Shown piece by piece: positions 53,181 through 62,221 of a stretch of 64,000 nucleotides of DNA; the first letter of the stretch is position 1, and each line of letters begins with the position of its first letter. A program made the position numbers and the translations under genes. The DNA is from Tsukamurella sp. 1534 (GTDB taxonomy: Bacteria; Actinomycetota; Actinomycetes; Mycobacteriales; Mycobacteriaceae). The DNA lies in assembly GCF_000312385.1 (NCBI RefSeq), contig NZ_HE997627.1, positions 593,292 through 657,291 of the forward strand, written 5' to 3'. The notes beneath the pieces are model-generated. The model saw only the letters and a list, made by a program, of their open reading frames with translations, searched no databases and was not told the DNA's origin.

Positions 53181-53351
53181 TCAGAACGACGTCGTCGTCT
53201 TCTTGCCCGATCCCATCCACTTGACCACGCTGACGATACCGATGATCACCAGGGCGATGAGAGCCAGCGGCAGCAGCGACTTGACGATCGCCGACACCAC
53301 CATGAGGGCGATCCAGATGAGGACGATTGCTCCGATGATCTTCCAGAACAT
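53181..53351 (-). CDS. 56-residue small membrane protein
   Basis: A peptide of 56 residues, starting MFWKIIGAIVLIWIALMVV and forming two hydrophobic helices with a short linker, then VVKWMGSGKKTTTSF. GAAAGG precedes the ATG. It lies next to pspM/pspA. It may belong to the envelope-stress locus (compare the small Psp membrane partners), but I do not recognise its family. A longer frame upstream (MTFDSSQEQYGRR...) exists but has no better start. Confidence 0.65.
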   Translation of the reverse strand: MFWKIIGAIVLIWIALMVVSAIVKSLLPLALIALVIIGIVSVVKWMGSGKKTTTSF

Positions 53352-53455
53352 TGCGGTGTACCTTTCGGGGAGTTTTCGTGAGGTCTTTCGTCTTCCATAC
53401 TGCTCCTGCGAGGAGTCGAAAGTCACGCTCTGAACTGGGGTTTCAGGGAGAAATG

Positions 53456-53467
53456 GGGGTTAACCCC
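53456..53467. repeat. palindrome GGGGTTAACCCC
   Basis: A perfect 12-bp palindrome in the 144-base gap between the small membrane protein and pspM. It could be a regulator site; no further support. Confidence 0.4.
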
Positions 53468-53495
53468 GAGGGGCGCGGCACGGGCCACGCGGGAT

Positions 53496-54365
53496 TCACC
53501 AGGTGCGGGTGTCGGGCACCGGCGGCAGCGCCGCGATGCCGTACGCCCACGCGCGGAGCCGCTCGGCGGTCTCCTGCAGGCGGGGCGTGGCGAGGCTCAG
53601 ATCGTCGAACCTCGCGGGCGAGCCCAGGGAACGGCGCGCGGCGGCCACCGTCGTGGCGGCGGAACGCACCATGTCGAGGTAGGCGGCGACGCCCTGGTCC
53701 AGGCCGGCGATCCCGTCGTCGAGGGTGTCCCGCAGGTAGTCGCCGGCGCCGCCGCCGCGGGCGACGACGCGTTCCAGGTCGACCAGTTGCTCGGCGTAGT
53801 CCACGATCGCGTCGGCCGAGGCCTCGGCGTCCGCGTCGAGATCGGAGAGGGCATCGGGCGGAAGCGCGCCCGAGCGGGACAGCACGGCCATCAGGCCGAG
53901 GAACTCCTGTTCGGCGTCGGCCAAGCGCCGCACGGGCCGGTGCAGGGCGGACGACGGTGCGGGAACGGCCCGTCGGGCGTACCCGCGGGGTGGGACCGGC
54001 GCACGGCGCAGGCGCCGGAACTTCCCGACGGCGTAGGCGGTGGGGACCGCGACGATCGCGGTGACCGCGGTCGCGGTGCCGCCCACGACGGGGGCGGCGG
54101 CCGCGAAACCGCCGACGGAGACGACGGCGGCCGACGACGTGGTGGCCGCCCAGCCGCTCACGCTGTTCTTGGCGTTGCGGATCGACCGCAGATGCGTGGC
54201 CTTGGGATCCTTGCGACGGGCCGCCTTGTCCCGGGCCTCGTCGGCGGCGCGCGCAGCGGCGTCCATGGCGCTCGTCGCGGCCTCGATCGCGGACCCGGCC
54301 ATACGCGCAGCAGAGGCCGCCACCGCCGAGAAATCGGTGCGGTAGCGGCCTCGCTGCGTGCTCAT
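53496..54365 (-). CDS. pspM: PspM-like membrane protein (envelope stress)
   Basis: A 289-residue protein in the position of mycobacterial Rv2743c (PspM). An Ala-rich, charged N-terminus is followed by two hydrophobic helices at about residues 75-115 (ATTSSAAVVSVGGFAAAAPVVGG; TAVTAIVAVPTAYAVG) and a long helical C-terminal domain (ADAEQEFLGLMAVLSRSGALP...YDLRDTLDDG-like acidic segment). It links PspA to the membrane in the mycobacterial system. It ends next to pspA: only four bases separate its ATG (54365) from the pspA stop. Confidence 0.75.
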   Translation of the reverse strand: MSTQRGRYRTDFSAVAASAARMAGSAIEAATSAMDAAARAADEARDKAARRKDPKATHLRSIRNAKNSVSGWAATTSSAAVVSVGGFAAAAPVVGGTATAVTAIVAVPTAYAVGKFRRLRRAPVPPRGYARRAVPAPSSALHRPVRRLADAEQEFLGLMAVLSRSGALPPDALSDLDADAEASADAIVDYAEQLVDLERVVARGGGAGDYLRDTLDDGIAGLDQGVAAYLDMVRSAATTVAAARRSLGSPARFDDLSLATPRLQETAERLRAWAYGIAALPPVPDTRTW

Positions 54366-54369
54366 GGGA

Positions 54370-55185
54370 CTACTGCTGGCCCGGGTTGGGGGCCTGCTGG
54401 GGCGCGGACTGCGGCTGCGCCGGTGCGGACTGCGGGGCCTGCTGGCCGCCGCTGATCTGGCCGTTGGCCTGCATGGACGCGCGGATCTGCTCGAGCCGCG
54501 AGTGGCCGGCCATCTGCACGGTGGCCTGCTGGACCTCGGCCATGCGGCCCTGGACCGAGTTCTGCGCCAGCTCGGTGGAGCCGAGCGCGTTGGCGTAGCG
54601 GCGCTCGATCTTCTCGCGCACCTCGTCCAGGTTGGGCGTGTTGCCCGGAGCGGACAGCTCGCCCATCTGGTTCAGCGATGCGGACACCTGCTCCTGCATC
54701 TTCGCCTGCTCCAGCTGGCTCAGCAGCTTGGTGCGCTCGGCGAGCTTCTGCTGCAGGTTCATGGCGTTCTGCTCGACGGCGCGCTTGGCCTGGCCCGCGG
54801 CCTGGAGCGACTGGTCGTGCAGGCCCTTGAGGTCCTCGACGCTCTGCTCGGCGGTCACCAGCTGGGCGGCGAACGCCTCCGCGGCGTTGGTGTACTCGGT
54901 GGCCTTGGCCGTGTCCCCCGCGGCGTTGGCCTGGTCGGCGAGCTGCACCGCCTGCCGGGTGTTGGCGGAGAGCTTCTCCACCTCGGCCAGCTGGCGGTTG
55001 AGCTTCATCTCCAGCTGGCGCTGGTTACCGATCACGGACGCCGCTTGCTGCGAGAGCGCCTGGTGCTGACGCTGGGCGTCCTCGATCGCCTGCTGGATCT
55101 GCACCTTGGGGTCCGCGTTCTCATCGATCTTCGCGTTGAACAGCGCCATCAGGTAGCGCCACCCCTTGACGAACGGGTTAGCCAT
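54370..55185 (-). CDS. pspA: PspA/IM30 (35-kDa antigen) envelope-stress protein
   Basis: A 271-residue PspA-family protein, mostly coiled coil: [49 protein letters not shown], then long heptad stretches to about residue 215. The C-terminus ([26 protein letters not shown]) is a low-complexity Gln/Pro/Ala tail. It binds and stabilises membranes. AGGAGAG precedes the ATG. pspM follows closely, so they are cotranscribed. Confidence 0.95.
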   Translation of the reverse strand: MANPFVKGWRYLMALFNAKIDENADPKVQIQQAIEDAQRQHQALSQQAASVIGNQRQLEMKLNRQLAEVEKLSANTRQAVQLADQANAAGDTAKATEYTNAAEAFAAQLVTAEQSVEDLKGLHDQSLQAAGQAKRAVEQNAMNLQQKLAERTKLLSQLEQAKMQEQVSASLNQMGELSAPGNTPNLDEVREKIERRYANALGSTELAQNSVQGRMAEVQQATVQMAGHSRLEQIRASMQANGQISGGQQAPQSAPAQPQSAPQQAPNPGQQ

Positions 55186-55305
55186 CGTCTCTCCTACGCC
55201 TCTAATTTCGAAGTCTGTCCGAACGGATGAGTCCGGCCGTCCGGTATCGCACCGAACGCGTGGGTACCAATCTATCGGGTAACGGGCCCGCCGCGCCGCC
55301 CTGAT

Positions 55306-55337
55306 CCGCGGGTTCGGGGAATTCCCCGAACCCGCGG
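55306..55337 (-). terminator. 32-bp perfect palindrome between clgR and pspA
   Basis: Both arms of 16 bases (55306-55321 and 55322-55337) are perfectly complementary with no loop bases. It starts 21 bases after the clgR stop on the minus strand, so it can act as a terminator or attenuator between clgR and pspA-pspM. Confidence 0.65.
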
Positions 55338-55358
55338 CAGCGAGGCATCGGGGTCCGG

Positions 55359-55634
55359 TCAGGCCGCGGCGAGCGCCGGCGCCGGGATCACCATCTTCGG
55401 AATGGGCCGCAGCGACACGCTCGCCTGGGCGACCACCTCGGCCACCTCGACGTCCAGGGCGCCGCAGATCGCGGCCAGCAGTTCGCTGGACGCCTCCTTC
55501 TGACCCCGCTCGACCTCCGACAGGTATCCGAGGCTGACCTGGGCCGCGGACGAGACGTCCCGCAGCGTGCGACTCTGGCCGACCCGCGTCTTCCGCAGGT
55601 TCTCGCCGATCGCCTCGCGAAGCAGTAGAGCCAT
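55359..55634 (-). CDS. clgR: ClgR-type helix-turn-helix regulator
   Basis: A 91-residue XRE-family activator. The helix-turn-helix spans about residues 10-65 ([48 protein letters not shown]). ClgR activates Clp protease and Psp genes in actinobacteria. The C-terminal tail ([15 protein letters not shown]) is short and Pro/Ala-rich, and AAA ends may be recognised by Clp, which degrades ClgR in other species. GGAGGTGAG sets the ATG at 55634. A long open frame upstream is not coding. Confidence 0.93.
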   Translation of the reverse strand: MALLLREAIGENLRKTRVGQSRTLRDVSSAAQVSLGYLSEVERGQKEASSELLAAICGALDVEVAEVVAQASVSLRPIPKMVIPAPALAAA

Positions 55635-55713
55635 GCTCACCTCCGTCTTGATCTCTGTCCAGTCAACGCGGAACCCGGCCTCTTGGTTCCCGGGTTCGGT
55701 GAATTGCTCGAAA

Positions 55714-56190
55714 CTAACTTTCGGCGACCCGGTCCGCGGCCGCCCGGAGCGCCGCGGCCACCGCTCCACGCCGGACCGCGGCGCGGTCACCGTCGAGCGC
55801 GAGCGAGGTGACGGTGGTGCCGGAGGGTCCCGCGATCCCCAGGTGAACGGTGCCCACAGGCACCCCGTCCTGTTCGGTGGGGCCGGCCACGCCGGTGAGC
55901 CCCACACCCCAGTCGGCGCCGCAGCGCGCCCGCGCGCCGTCGGCGAGCGCCGCGGCGGTGTCCGGGTGGACGGGTCCCACGCGGTCGAGCAGGTCGGGCG
56001 GTACGCCCGCGAGCGTCGCCTTGAGATCGGTCGCGTACACGATGAGGCCGCCCCGTAGGACGGCGCTGGCACCGGGCACCTCGGCGACGGTCGCGGCGAA
56101 GAGCCCTGCCGTGAGGGATTCGGCGGACGCCACGGTCTGGCCGCGCGCGGCGAGAGCCTCGACGAGGGCGCGGGCCTCAGGCGGGGGCAC
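55714..56190 (-). CDS. CinA C-terminal-domain protein (nicotinamide-nucleotide amidase PncC-like)
   Basis: A 158-residue single-domain CinA/Pnc[32 protein letters not shown] holds the catalytic Ser in the AES motif, and [21 protein letters not shown] is the second signature. It would deamidate nicotinamide mononucleotide to nicotinate mononucleotide. It starts 14 bases before the pgsA stop, so the two are overlapped and coupled; clgR follows. Confidence 0.9.
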   Translation of the reverse strand: MPPPEARALVEALAARGQTVASAESLTAGLFAATVAEVPGASAVLRGGLIVYATDLKATLAGVPPDLLDRVGPVHPDTAAALADGARARCGADWGVGLTGVAGPTEQDGVPVGTVHLGIAGPSGTTVTSLALDGDRAAVRRGAVAAALRAAADRVAES

Positions 56191-56755
56191 GGCGGAGGCT
56201 CCGCACGTAGTCGAGGCCGGTGAGGACGGTGACGACGAGCGCCGCGCCCATGACGATCACCTTCGGCCAGTGGAACGCGTCGGGCAGCGGCATGATGTAG
56301 AGCCCCAGCGCCAGCGTCTGCAGCAGCGTCTTGAGCTTGCCGCCGCGGCTGGCGGGGATCACGCCCTCGTTGATCACCCAGAACCGCATGAGCGTGATGC
56401 CCAGCTCCCGGCCCAGGATCACGATCGTGACCCACCAGGGCAGGTCGCCCAGCACCGACAGCCCGACGAACGCCGCACCGGTGAGCGCCTTGTCCGCGAT
56501 CGGATCCATCAGTTTGCCGAACTCGGTGACCAGGCCGTAGCGGCGCGCGATCTGGCCGTCGATCCGGTCCGTGATCATCGCCACGGCGAAGATGGCGAAC
56601 GCCGTCCACCGCCACGCGGCCGAATGCCCGCCGTCCGCGAAGAGGGCCACGAGGAAGACGGGGACGAGTACGATCCGGAGAACCGTCAGGCCGTTCGCCG
56701 GGTTGAGGTTGGAGACACGCGTGCCCGCAGGACTCGCGCCATCCGTTGCACTCAC
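56177..56755 (-). CDS. pgsA: PgsA-type CDP-alcohol phosphatidyltransferase
   Basis: A 192-residue membrane enzyme with the CDP-alcohol phosphotransferase motif (D-x2-D-G-x2-A-R...G-x3-D-x3-D) as [26 protein letters not shown]. By order and type it is the phosphatidylglycerophosphate synthase (PgsA3 of mycobacteria), feeding cardiolipin and phosphatidylglycerol. Five to six helices. GTG at 56755 follows TAGGCT by six bases (56767-56762), a leaderless promoter; it heads pgsA-cinA-clgR. Confidence 0.92.
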   Translation of the reverse strand: MSATDGASPAGTRVSNLNPANGLTVLRIVLVPVFLVALFADGGHSAAWRWTAFAIFAVAMITDRIDGQIARRYGLVTEFGKLMDPIADKALTGAAFVGLSVLGDLPWWVTIVILGRELGITLMRFWVINEGVIPASRGGKLKTLLQTLALGLYIMPLPDAFHWPKVIVMGAALVVTVLTGLDYVRSLRRAPA

Positions 56756-56855
56756 GGGCTCAGCCTATAGGTAGCGCGGAGTGCCGGCCCATCGCGCCGT
56801 TGCCCCGCCCCGCGACGCGGCCGGACACGCCTCGCCCGCGCGCTACTGTTCTCCG

Positions 56856-57362
56856 GTGACCACTGCGAAAGGCGTTGCGTTGCGGCGCGCCCGGACCTCG
56901 GACGTCCCCGCGATCAAGCGCCTCATCGACTTCTACGCGGGCAGGATCCTGCTGGAGAAGAACCTGGTCACGCTGTACGAGTCGATCCAGGAGTTCTGGG
57001 TGGCCGAGGTCGACGGCGAGATCACGGGCTGCGGGGCGATGCACGTGCTGTGGGCCGACCTCGGCGAGATCCGCACGCTCGCCGTCGATCCCGCGGTCAA
57101 GGGCCACGGAATCGGCCACCGCCTGGTGGCCCGCCTGCTCGACGAGGCGCGCCTCCTGGAGTTGCGCAGGGTGTTCGTACTCACCTTCGAGACGGAGTTC
57201 TTCGGCCGCCACGGTTTCGTGGAGATCGACGGGACTCCGGTGAGCTCCGAGGTGTTCGCGGAGCTGTGCCGGTCCTACGACCAAGGCGTTGCGGAGTTCC
57301 TCGACCTCTCGTACGTGAAACCCAACACGTTGGGAAACAGCCGCATGCTCGTCGCTCTCTAG
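56856..57362 (+). CDS. GNAT-family N-acetyltransferase (ArgA-like)
   Basis: A 168-residue GNAT enzyme with acetyl-CoA loop VKGHGIGHRLVARLLDEAR and FETEFFGRHGFVEIDG. In M. tuberculosis the protein at this position (Rv2747) is ArgA, a short-form N-acetylglutamate synthase of arginine synthesis. The same role is likely here. The GTG at 56856 follows TACTGT by six bases (leaderless); a longer frame from 56781 is not supported. Confidence 0.85.
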   Translation: MTTAKGVALRRARTSDVPAIKRLIDFYAGRILLEKNLVTLYESIQEFWVAEVDGEITGCGAMHVLWADLGEIRTLAVDPAVKGHGIGHRLVARLLDEARLLELRRVFVLTFETEFFGRHGFVEIDGTPVSSEVFAELCRSYDQGVAEFLDLSYVKPNTLGNSRMLVAL

Positions 57363-57529
57363 ACCGGAGGATCGGGGCCACGGTCGCTGCGGATTCACGA
57401 ACGCATCGCATGGAGCGGCGCTCGACCGGGATTTGCAGCTGGCCGATCACTCCCGTCACGTCAGCTGATTCCGGATAGCACCGGGGACATGCCTGTTCGG
57501 AGCACGTCCGGGCGTGATTGACTCGTCCC

Positions 57530-58261
57530 GTGAATGTGGTCGCCGAGTTGCGGGCAGCGGGATGCGTCTTCGCCGAACAGGAGGCCGCTGTACTGGACGG
57601 GACCGCATCGGGCGCCGATCTCGAGGAGCTCGTGCGGCGCCGGTGCGCGGGCGAACCGCTGGAGCACCTCGTGGGCTGGGCGGAGTTCCTCGGGCGCCGG
57701 CTCGCGGTGGGCCCGGGCGCGTTCGTGCCCCGCAAGCGCACGGAGTTCCTGGCGGAGCTGGCCGCCGCCGCGGCGCCGGGAGTACTGGTGGAGCTCTGCG
57801 CCGGCGTCGCCCCGATCGCCGCGACCTCGTCCGCCGCCGAGCGGTACGCGGTCGAGATCGACCCGGTGGCCGCGGGCTTCGCCCGGCGCAACGCCCCGGA
57901 GGCGACGGTCCTCGTCGGCGATCTGTTCGCGCCGCTCCCCCGCGGTCTCGTCGGCCGCGTCGACGTGCTCGCGGCGAACGCCCCGTACGTGCCGACCGCG
58001 GCGATCGCGACGATGCCGCCCGAGGCCCGCGATCACGAGCCCCGCACCGCGCTCGACGGCGGGCCGGACGGGCTCTCCCTGCACCGCCGGATCGCCGCCG
58101 AGGCGCGGATGTGGCTCGCCGACGGCGGGCGGGTGCTGATCGAGACCGGCCGCTATCAGGCCGAGTACACCGAGCGGCTGCTCCGTGCCGCCGGCTTCGA
58201 CGCCCACACCGAGACGGACTCGGAGCGGGCGTCGACGGTCACCGTCGGCCTGCTGGCCTGA
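57530..58261 (+). CDS. PrmC-related protein N5-glutamine methyltransferase-like
   Basis: A 243-residue class I methyltransferase of the HemK/PrmC-related group. It has GRRLAVGPGAFVPRKRTEFLAEL, motif I VLVELCAGVAPIAATSS and, in place of the usual NPPY catalytic motif, NAPY (AANAPYVPTAAIATMPPEARDHEPRTALDGGPDG). True PrmC carries NPPY for release-factor glutamine methylation, so this paralogue may have a different target. Start GTG at 57530; a TTG four codons upstream is an alternative. No Shine-Dalgarno sequence. Confidence 0.85.
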   Translation: MNVVAELRAAGCVFAEQEAAVLDGTASGADLEELVRRRCAGEPLEHLVGWAEFLGRRLAVGPGAFVPRKRTEFLAELAAAAAPGVLVELCAGVAPIAATSSAAERYAVEIDPVAAGFARRNAPEATVLVGDLFAPLPRGLVGRVDVLAANAPYVPTAAIATMPPEARDHEPRTALDGGPDGLSLHRRIAAEARMWLADGGRVLIETGRYQAEYTERLLRAAGFDAHTETDSERASTVTVGLLA

Positions 58262-58292
58262 GGCCGGGCCGCCTCGACGGTCGCGCCCGGCC
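58262..58292. terminator. terminator between convergent methyltransferase and terC
   Basis: GGCCGGGC (58262-58269) pairs with GCCCGGCC (58285-58292) across a 15-base loop, just after the methyltransferase stop codon and 18 bases from the terC stop. Confidence 0.55.
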
Positions 58293-58309
58293 CGCCCTCG
58301 GCCCGGCGA

Positions 58310-59314
58310 CTAGTCGTTACCGGAATCCACGGACTTGCGCCCGTCGCGCTTCGACTTGGCGAGCGATGCGACGGTGGTGATCACGAGGACTCCGATGATC
58401 ACCGACAGCGACATGCCGGTGGAGATCTCCGGTACCGCGACGTGCTCGCCGCCGTTGATGAACGGCAGCGTGTTCTCGTGCAGCGCGTGCAGCACCAGCT
58501 TGACGCCGATGAAGCCGAGCACGATGGACAGCCCGTAGGACAGGTACACCAGGCGGTCCAGCAGGCCGCCGATGAGGAAGTACAGCTGCCGCAGGCCCAT
58601 CAGCGCGAACGCGTTGGCCATGAACACCAGGTAGGGCTCCTGGGTGAGGCCGTAGATCGCGGGGATCGAGTCGAGCGCGAACAGGACGTCGGTGAAGCCG
58701 ATGACGACGAGCGCCAGGAGCAGCGGCGTCGCGACCTTCTTGCCGTCGACCTTGGTGATCAGCTTGTCGCCGTCGTACTGCTCCGTGGTGGGCACGAACC
58801 GCTTGAAGAACGCGGCGACGCGGCCCTCGCGCTCCTCCTCGTCCTCGACGGGCCCCTCGACGGCTTCCTTGACCAGCTTGATCGCGGTGTACAGGAGGAA
58901 CGCGCCGAACAGGTAGAACACCCAGCTGTAGGTGTTGATCGCGGCGGCGCCGACGGCGATGAAGAGGCCGCGCATGACCAGCGCCATGACGATGCCGATG
59001 AGCAGCACCTTCTGCTGGTAGATCCGGGGCACCGCGAACTTCGCCATGATGATGACGAAGACGAACAGGTTGTCCACCGAGAGGGCCTTCTCGGTGACGA
59101 AACCGGCGAAGAACTCACCGCCGTACTTCGAGCCCGAGACGGCCCAGACGCCGAAGCCGAAGAGCACGGCGAGGCCGATGTAGACGGCGGACCAGAATCC
59201 GGATTCCTTCAGTGTCGGTTCGTGCGGGGTGCGCACGTGGCTGAAGAAATCGAAGACGAAGAGACCGAGGACGACGAGGATCGAGACGATCCACACCGCG
59301 GTTGACACGTGCAA
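58310..59314 (-). CDS. TerC-family integral membrane protein (manganese exporter type)
   Basis: A 334-residue TerC/Alx family protein with about nine helices. FGFGVWAVSGSKYGGEFFAGFVTEKALSVDNLFVFVIIMAKF and GFTDVLFALDSIPAIYGLTQEPYLVFMANAFALMGLRQLYFL hold the family's intramembrane acidic residues. Alx/TerC proteins export manganese and help metallate secreted enzymes in other bacteria. I choose TTG at 59314 because GGAGG lies eight bases before it; a GTG at 59323 would overlap that site. A yybP-ykoY-type riboswitch precedes it. Confidence 0.9.
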   Translation of the reverse strand: MHVSTAVWIVSILVVLGLFVFDFFSHVRTPHEPTLKESGFWSAVYIGLAVLFGFGVWAVSGSKYGGEFFAGFVTEKALSVDNLFVFVIIMAKFAVPRIYQQKVLLIGIVMALVMRGLFIAVGAAAINTYSWVFYLFGAFLLYTAIKLVKEAVEGPVEDEEEREGRVAAFFKRFVPTTEQYDGDKLITKVDGKKVATPLLLALVVIGFTDVLFALDSIPAIYGLTQEPYLVFMANAFALMGLRQLYFLIGGLLDRLVYLSYGLSIVLGFIGVKLVLHALHENTLPFINGGEHVAVPEISTGMSLSVIIGVLVITTVASLAKSKRDGRKSVDSGND

Positions 59315-59322
59315 TTGATACA

Positions 59323-59440
59323 CCTCCGGTAGGACTCCGGAGGTCTCTCCCCACCCGGCGAACCGGGTTCAGCGCGCCCGGGCGGGTGTGGACCCACCGT
59401 GATGACGATCGCGCCGCGAGCGGGATACTCCCCTCACAAA
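59323..59440 (-). promoter_or_regulatory. yybP-ykoY-type manganese riboswitch upstream of terC
   Basis: Minus-strand leader with the aptamer's conserved pieces in order: GAGGGGAGTA, GATCGTCATCACGG and GAGACCTCC. The 3' side CCTCCGG (59343-59337 reading minus) can pair with the Shine-Dalgarno region CCGGAGG (59329-59323). This suggests ligand-bound P1 frees the ribosome site. Mn2+ is the known ligand of the class; the family call rests on motif and gene context. Confidence 0.75.
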
Positions 59441-59449
59441 TGCAGGACA

Positions 59450-59455
59450 ACCATA
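59450..59455 (-). promoter_or_regulatory. -10 box of the terC transcript
   Basis: Minus-strand TATGGT, just upstream of the riboswitch, so the transcript would start near 59443 and include the full aptamer. Confidence 0.45.
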
Positions 59456-59459
59456 ACAG

Positions 59460-62147
59460 CTAGAAGTCCGGTTCGCCGTCCTCCGCGTCGACCGGGGCGT
59501 CGCCGCCCTTCAGCGTGATCATCAGGCCGGCCAGTTCGTCGGGCGTGACCAGCACGTCGCGCGCCTTCGACCCCTCGGACGGGCCCACGATGTCGCGGCT
59601 CTCCATGAGGTCCATCAGGCGGCCCGCCTTGGCGAAGCCCACGCGCAGCTTGCGCTGCAGCATCGACGTGGAGCCGAACTGCGAGGACACCACGAGCTCC
59701 ACGGCCTGCAGGAACACGTCGAGGTCGTCGCCGATGTCGGGGTCGACGTCCTTCTTCTCGACCTTGGTCTCGGTGACGCCGTTGGTGTACTCGGGATCCG
59801 CCTGCGACTTCACGAAGTCGACGACCGAGCCGATCTCCTCGTCCGTGATGAACGCGCCCTGCATACGGGTCGACTTGCCGCCCATCGGCAGGAACAAGGC
59901 GTCGCCCATGCCGATCAACTTCTCGGCGCCGGGCTGGTCCAGGATGACGCGGGAGTCGGTGAGCGAGCTGGTGGCGAACGCCAGCCGCGACGGCACGTTC
60001 GTCTTGATCAGGCCGGTGACCACGTCGACCGACGGGCGCTGTGTGGCGAGCACCAGGTGGATGCCGGCGGCGCGCGCCTTCTGCGTGATGCGGACGATCG
60101 CCTCCTCCACGTCGCGCGGGGCGGTCATCATGAGGTCGGCGAGCTCGTCGACGATCGCCACCACGTAGGGGTACGGGCGGTACTCGCGCTCGCTGCCGAG
60201 CGGCGTGGTGATCTCGCCCGACTTCACCTTCCGGTTGAAGTCGTCGATGTGTCGCACGCGCGAGGCCTGCATGTCCTTGTAACGCTGCTCCATCTCCTCG
60301 ACCAGCCAGGCCAGCGCGGCGGCGGCCTTCTTGGGATCGGTGATGATGGGCGTGATGAGGTGCGGGATGCCCTCGTACGGGGTGAGCTCGACCATCTTGG
60401 GGTCGATGAGGATCATCCGGACCTCGTCGGGCGTGGCCCGGGCGAGCAGCGAGACCAGCATCGAGTTGACGAAGCTGGACTTGCCGGAGCCCGTCGAACC
60501 GGCGACGAGGAGGTGCGGCATCTTCGCGAGGTTGGCCTTGACCATCTCGCCCTCGATGTCCTTACCGAGGCCGATCACCAGCGGATGCGTGTCCTTGCGG
60601 GTGCTGTCCGCGGCGAGCACGTCGGCCAGGCGCACCATCTCGCGGTCGGTGTTGGGCACCTCGATGCCGACGGCCGACTTGCCGGGGATGGGCGCGAGCA
60701 GGCGCACGTTGTCGGTGGCCACCGCGTAGGAGATGTTGCGGTGCAGCTGGGTGACCTTCTCGACCTTGACGCCGGGCCCGAGCTCCAGCTCGTAGCGGGT
60801 GACCGTCGGGCCGCGGGTGTATCCGGTGACGGCGGCGTCGATCTTGAACTGCTCCATGACGCCGGTGATCGCGTCGATCATCGCGTCGTTGGCGCTGGTT
60901 CCCGCCTTCGCGGGCTCGCCCTCGATGAGCAGGTCCGCGGGCGGCAGGACGTAGTCCTCGCTGTCGATGGTGCGCGCCACCGTGAACTCGGAGGTCTTCG
61001 GCGCCGGCGGGGGCGTGTGGTCGGTGACCGGCGCGGGCGCCCGCTTCGGCTTCGGCTTGGCCTTGGGTGCGACCTCGACCGTCGGGTCGTCCGACGGTGC
61101 GGGGGCCGCGCCGATCGGCTCGGTCACCCGGTCGGCGAGGTCCTCGTCGGGTTCGGCGGCGGCCTTGCGGCGGCCGCGCTTCGACGGTGCCGGGTCGGCC
61201 GGGTAGTTCTCGTAGGGGTCGCCGTAGGGCGAGAGCGCCCGGGTCGCCCCGTCGGGGCGGTCGGAGTCGACCGAGAAGGGCAGGTCGAGGTCGTCGGCGT
61301 CCTCGTCGGCCCATTCGGCGTCGTCGCCGTACTGGTCGTGCATGTCGACGCCGAAGTAGAACTTGAGCCGGTCGACGATCTCGCGGACCGTCATCCCGCT
61401 CACGAGGAGCAGGCCGAAGAGCGCCACCAGCACGAGCAGCGGCACCGAGATCCAGGCGGTGAAGCCGTCGGTGAGCGGACCGCCGACCACGTAGCCGAGG
61501 TAGCCGCCCGACGCGGACCGGCCCTCGAAATCGCCGGGGCGGCCGGCGCCGATGTGCAGGAGCCCGAGGAACGGCAGCACGATGAGCGTGCCGCCGACGC
61601 GGTGCCGCACGTGGGCACTGGGATTGTCGGGGCGGCGCATCATGACCACGCCGAGCGCGATCGCGAGGACCGGCACCAGCACGGCGAACCAGCCGACGAC
61701 CGCGCGGACCCCGGTGGAGAAGAACGAGCCGACGGGGCCGCCGGCGTCGAAGTACAGGGCGGCGCCGAGCACGATCGCGACCGCGAACAGGCCCAGGGCC
61801 AGGCCGTCGCGCGAATGGGTGGGCCCGGGCGGACCGTCGGGCGTGCCCGCTGCCTGCTGGTCGACGTCGTCGCCCTTGCCGGTGCGCACGGCACCGCCCA
61901 CGCCCTTGGCCAGCAGCTTCCAGCTGGCGCCGAGGCCGCGCCCCACTCCCCTACCGGCGCCGGCGGCCGCGCGCGACGCGGTGCCGCTCTGCCGGGTGGC
62001 CGGCTTGGCGGCGGGCTTCGCGGGCTGCTTGGCGCGGGGCCGCGCGGTGGTCTGTCGGCCGCGAGGGGTACTCGCCGCGCGGCCGCGGCCGCTCCCGGAA
62101 CGGGAGTTCGCGGTCCCGCGCGCGCGGGTGGTCGTCTTCGATGCCAT
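59460..62147 (-). CDS. ftsK: FtsK/SpoIIIE DNA translocase
   Basis: An 895-residue DNA translocase that moves chromosomes at the septum. The N-terminal 105 residues are Arg/Ala/Gly-rich, four to five helices follow (about 115-260), then an acidic/Pro linker. Walker A GSTGSGKSS is near residue 549, with FtsK domain motifs (ILIDPKMVELTPYEGIPHLITPIITDPKKAA; VVAIVDELADLMM; LVLATQRPSVDVVTGLIKTNVPSRLAF). The C-terminal gamma winged helix (LVVSSQFGSTSMLQRKLRVGFAKAGRLMDLMESRDIVGP) reads KOPS sites. TAGACT lies six bases before the ATG (leaderless). Confidence 0.97.
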   Translation of the reverse strand: MASKTTTRARGTANSRSGSGRGRAASTPRGRQTTARPRAKQPAKPAAKPATRQSGTASRAAAGAGRGVGRGLGASWKLLAKGVGGAVRTGKGDDVDQQAAGTPDGPPGPTHSRDGLALGLFAVAIVLGAALYFDAGGPVGSFFSTGVRAVVGWFAVLVPVLAIALGVVMMRRPDNPSAHVRHRVGGTLIVLPFLGLLHIGAGRPGDFEGRSASGGYLGYVVGGPLTDGFTAWISVPLLVLVALFGLLLVSGMTVREIVDRLKFYFGVDMHDQYGDDAEWADEDADDLDLPFSVDSDRPDGATRALSPYGDPYENYPADPAPSKRGRRKAAAEPDEDLADRVTEPIGAAPAPSDDPTVEVAPKAKPKPKRAPAPVTDHTPPPAPKTSEFTVARTIDSEDYVLPPADLLIEGEPAKAGTSANDAMIDAITGVMEQFKIDAAVTGYTRGPTVTRYELELGPGVKVEKVTQLHRNISYAVATDNVRLLAPIPGKSAVGIEVPNTDREMVRLADVLAADSTRKDTHPLVIGLGKDIEGEMVKANLAKMPHLLVAGSTGSGKSSFVNSMLVSLLARATPDEVRMILIDPKMVELTPYEGIPHLITPIITDPKKAAAALAWLVEEMEQRYKDMQASRVRHIDDFNRKVKSGEITTPLGSEREYRPYPYVVAIVDELADLMMTAPRDVEEAIVRITQKARAAGIHLVLATQRPSVDVVTGLIKTNVPSRLAFATSSLTDSRVILDQPGAEKLIGMGDALFLPMGGKSTRMQGAFITDEEIGSVVDFVKSQADPEYTNGVTETKVEKKDVDPDIGDDLDVFLQAVELVVSSQFGSTSMLQRKLRVGFAKAGRLMDLMESRDIVGPSEGSKARDVLVTPDELAGLMITLKGGDAPVDAEDGEPDF

Positions 62148-62221
62148 GGGGGCAGTCTATCGACATTAACCCCATTCGTATCAAGTGCCACACATGTAAC
62201 AGCAGCACCAGCGGCGGGTCG

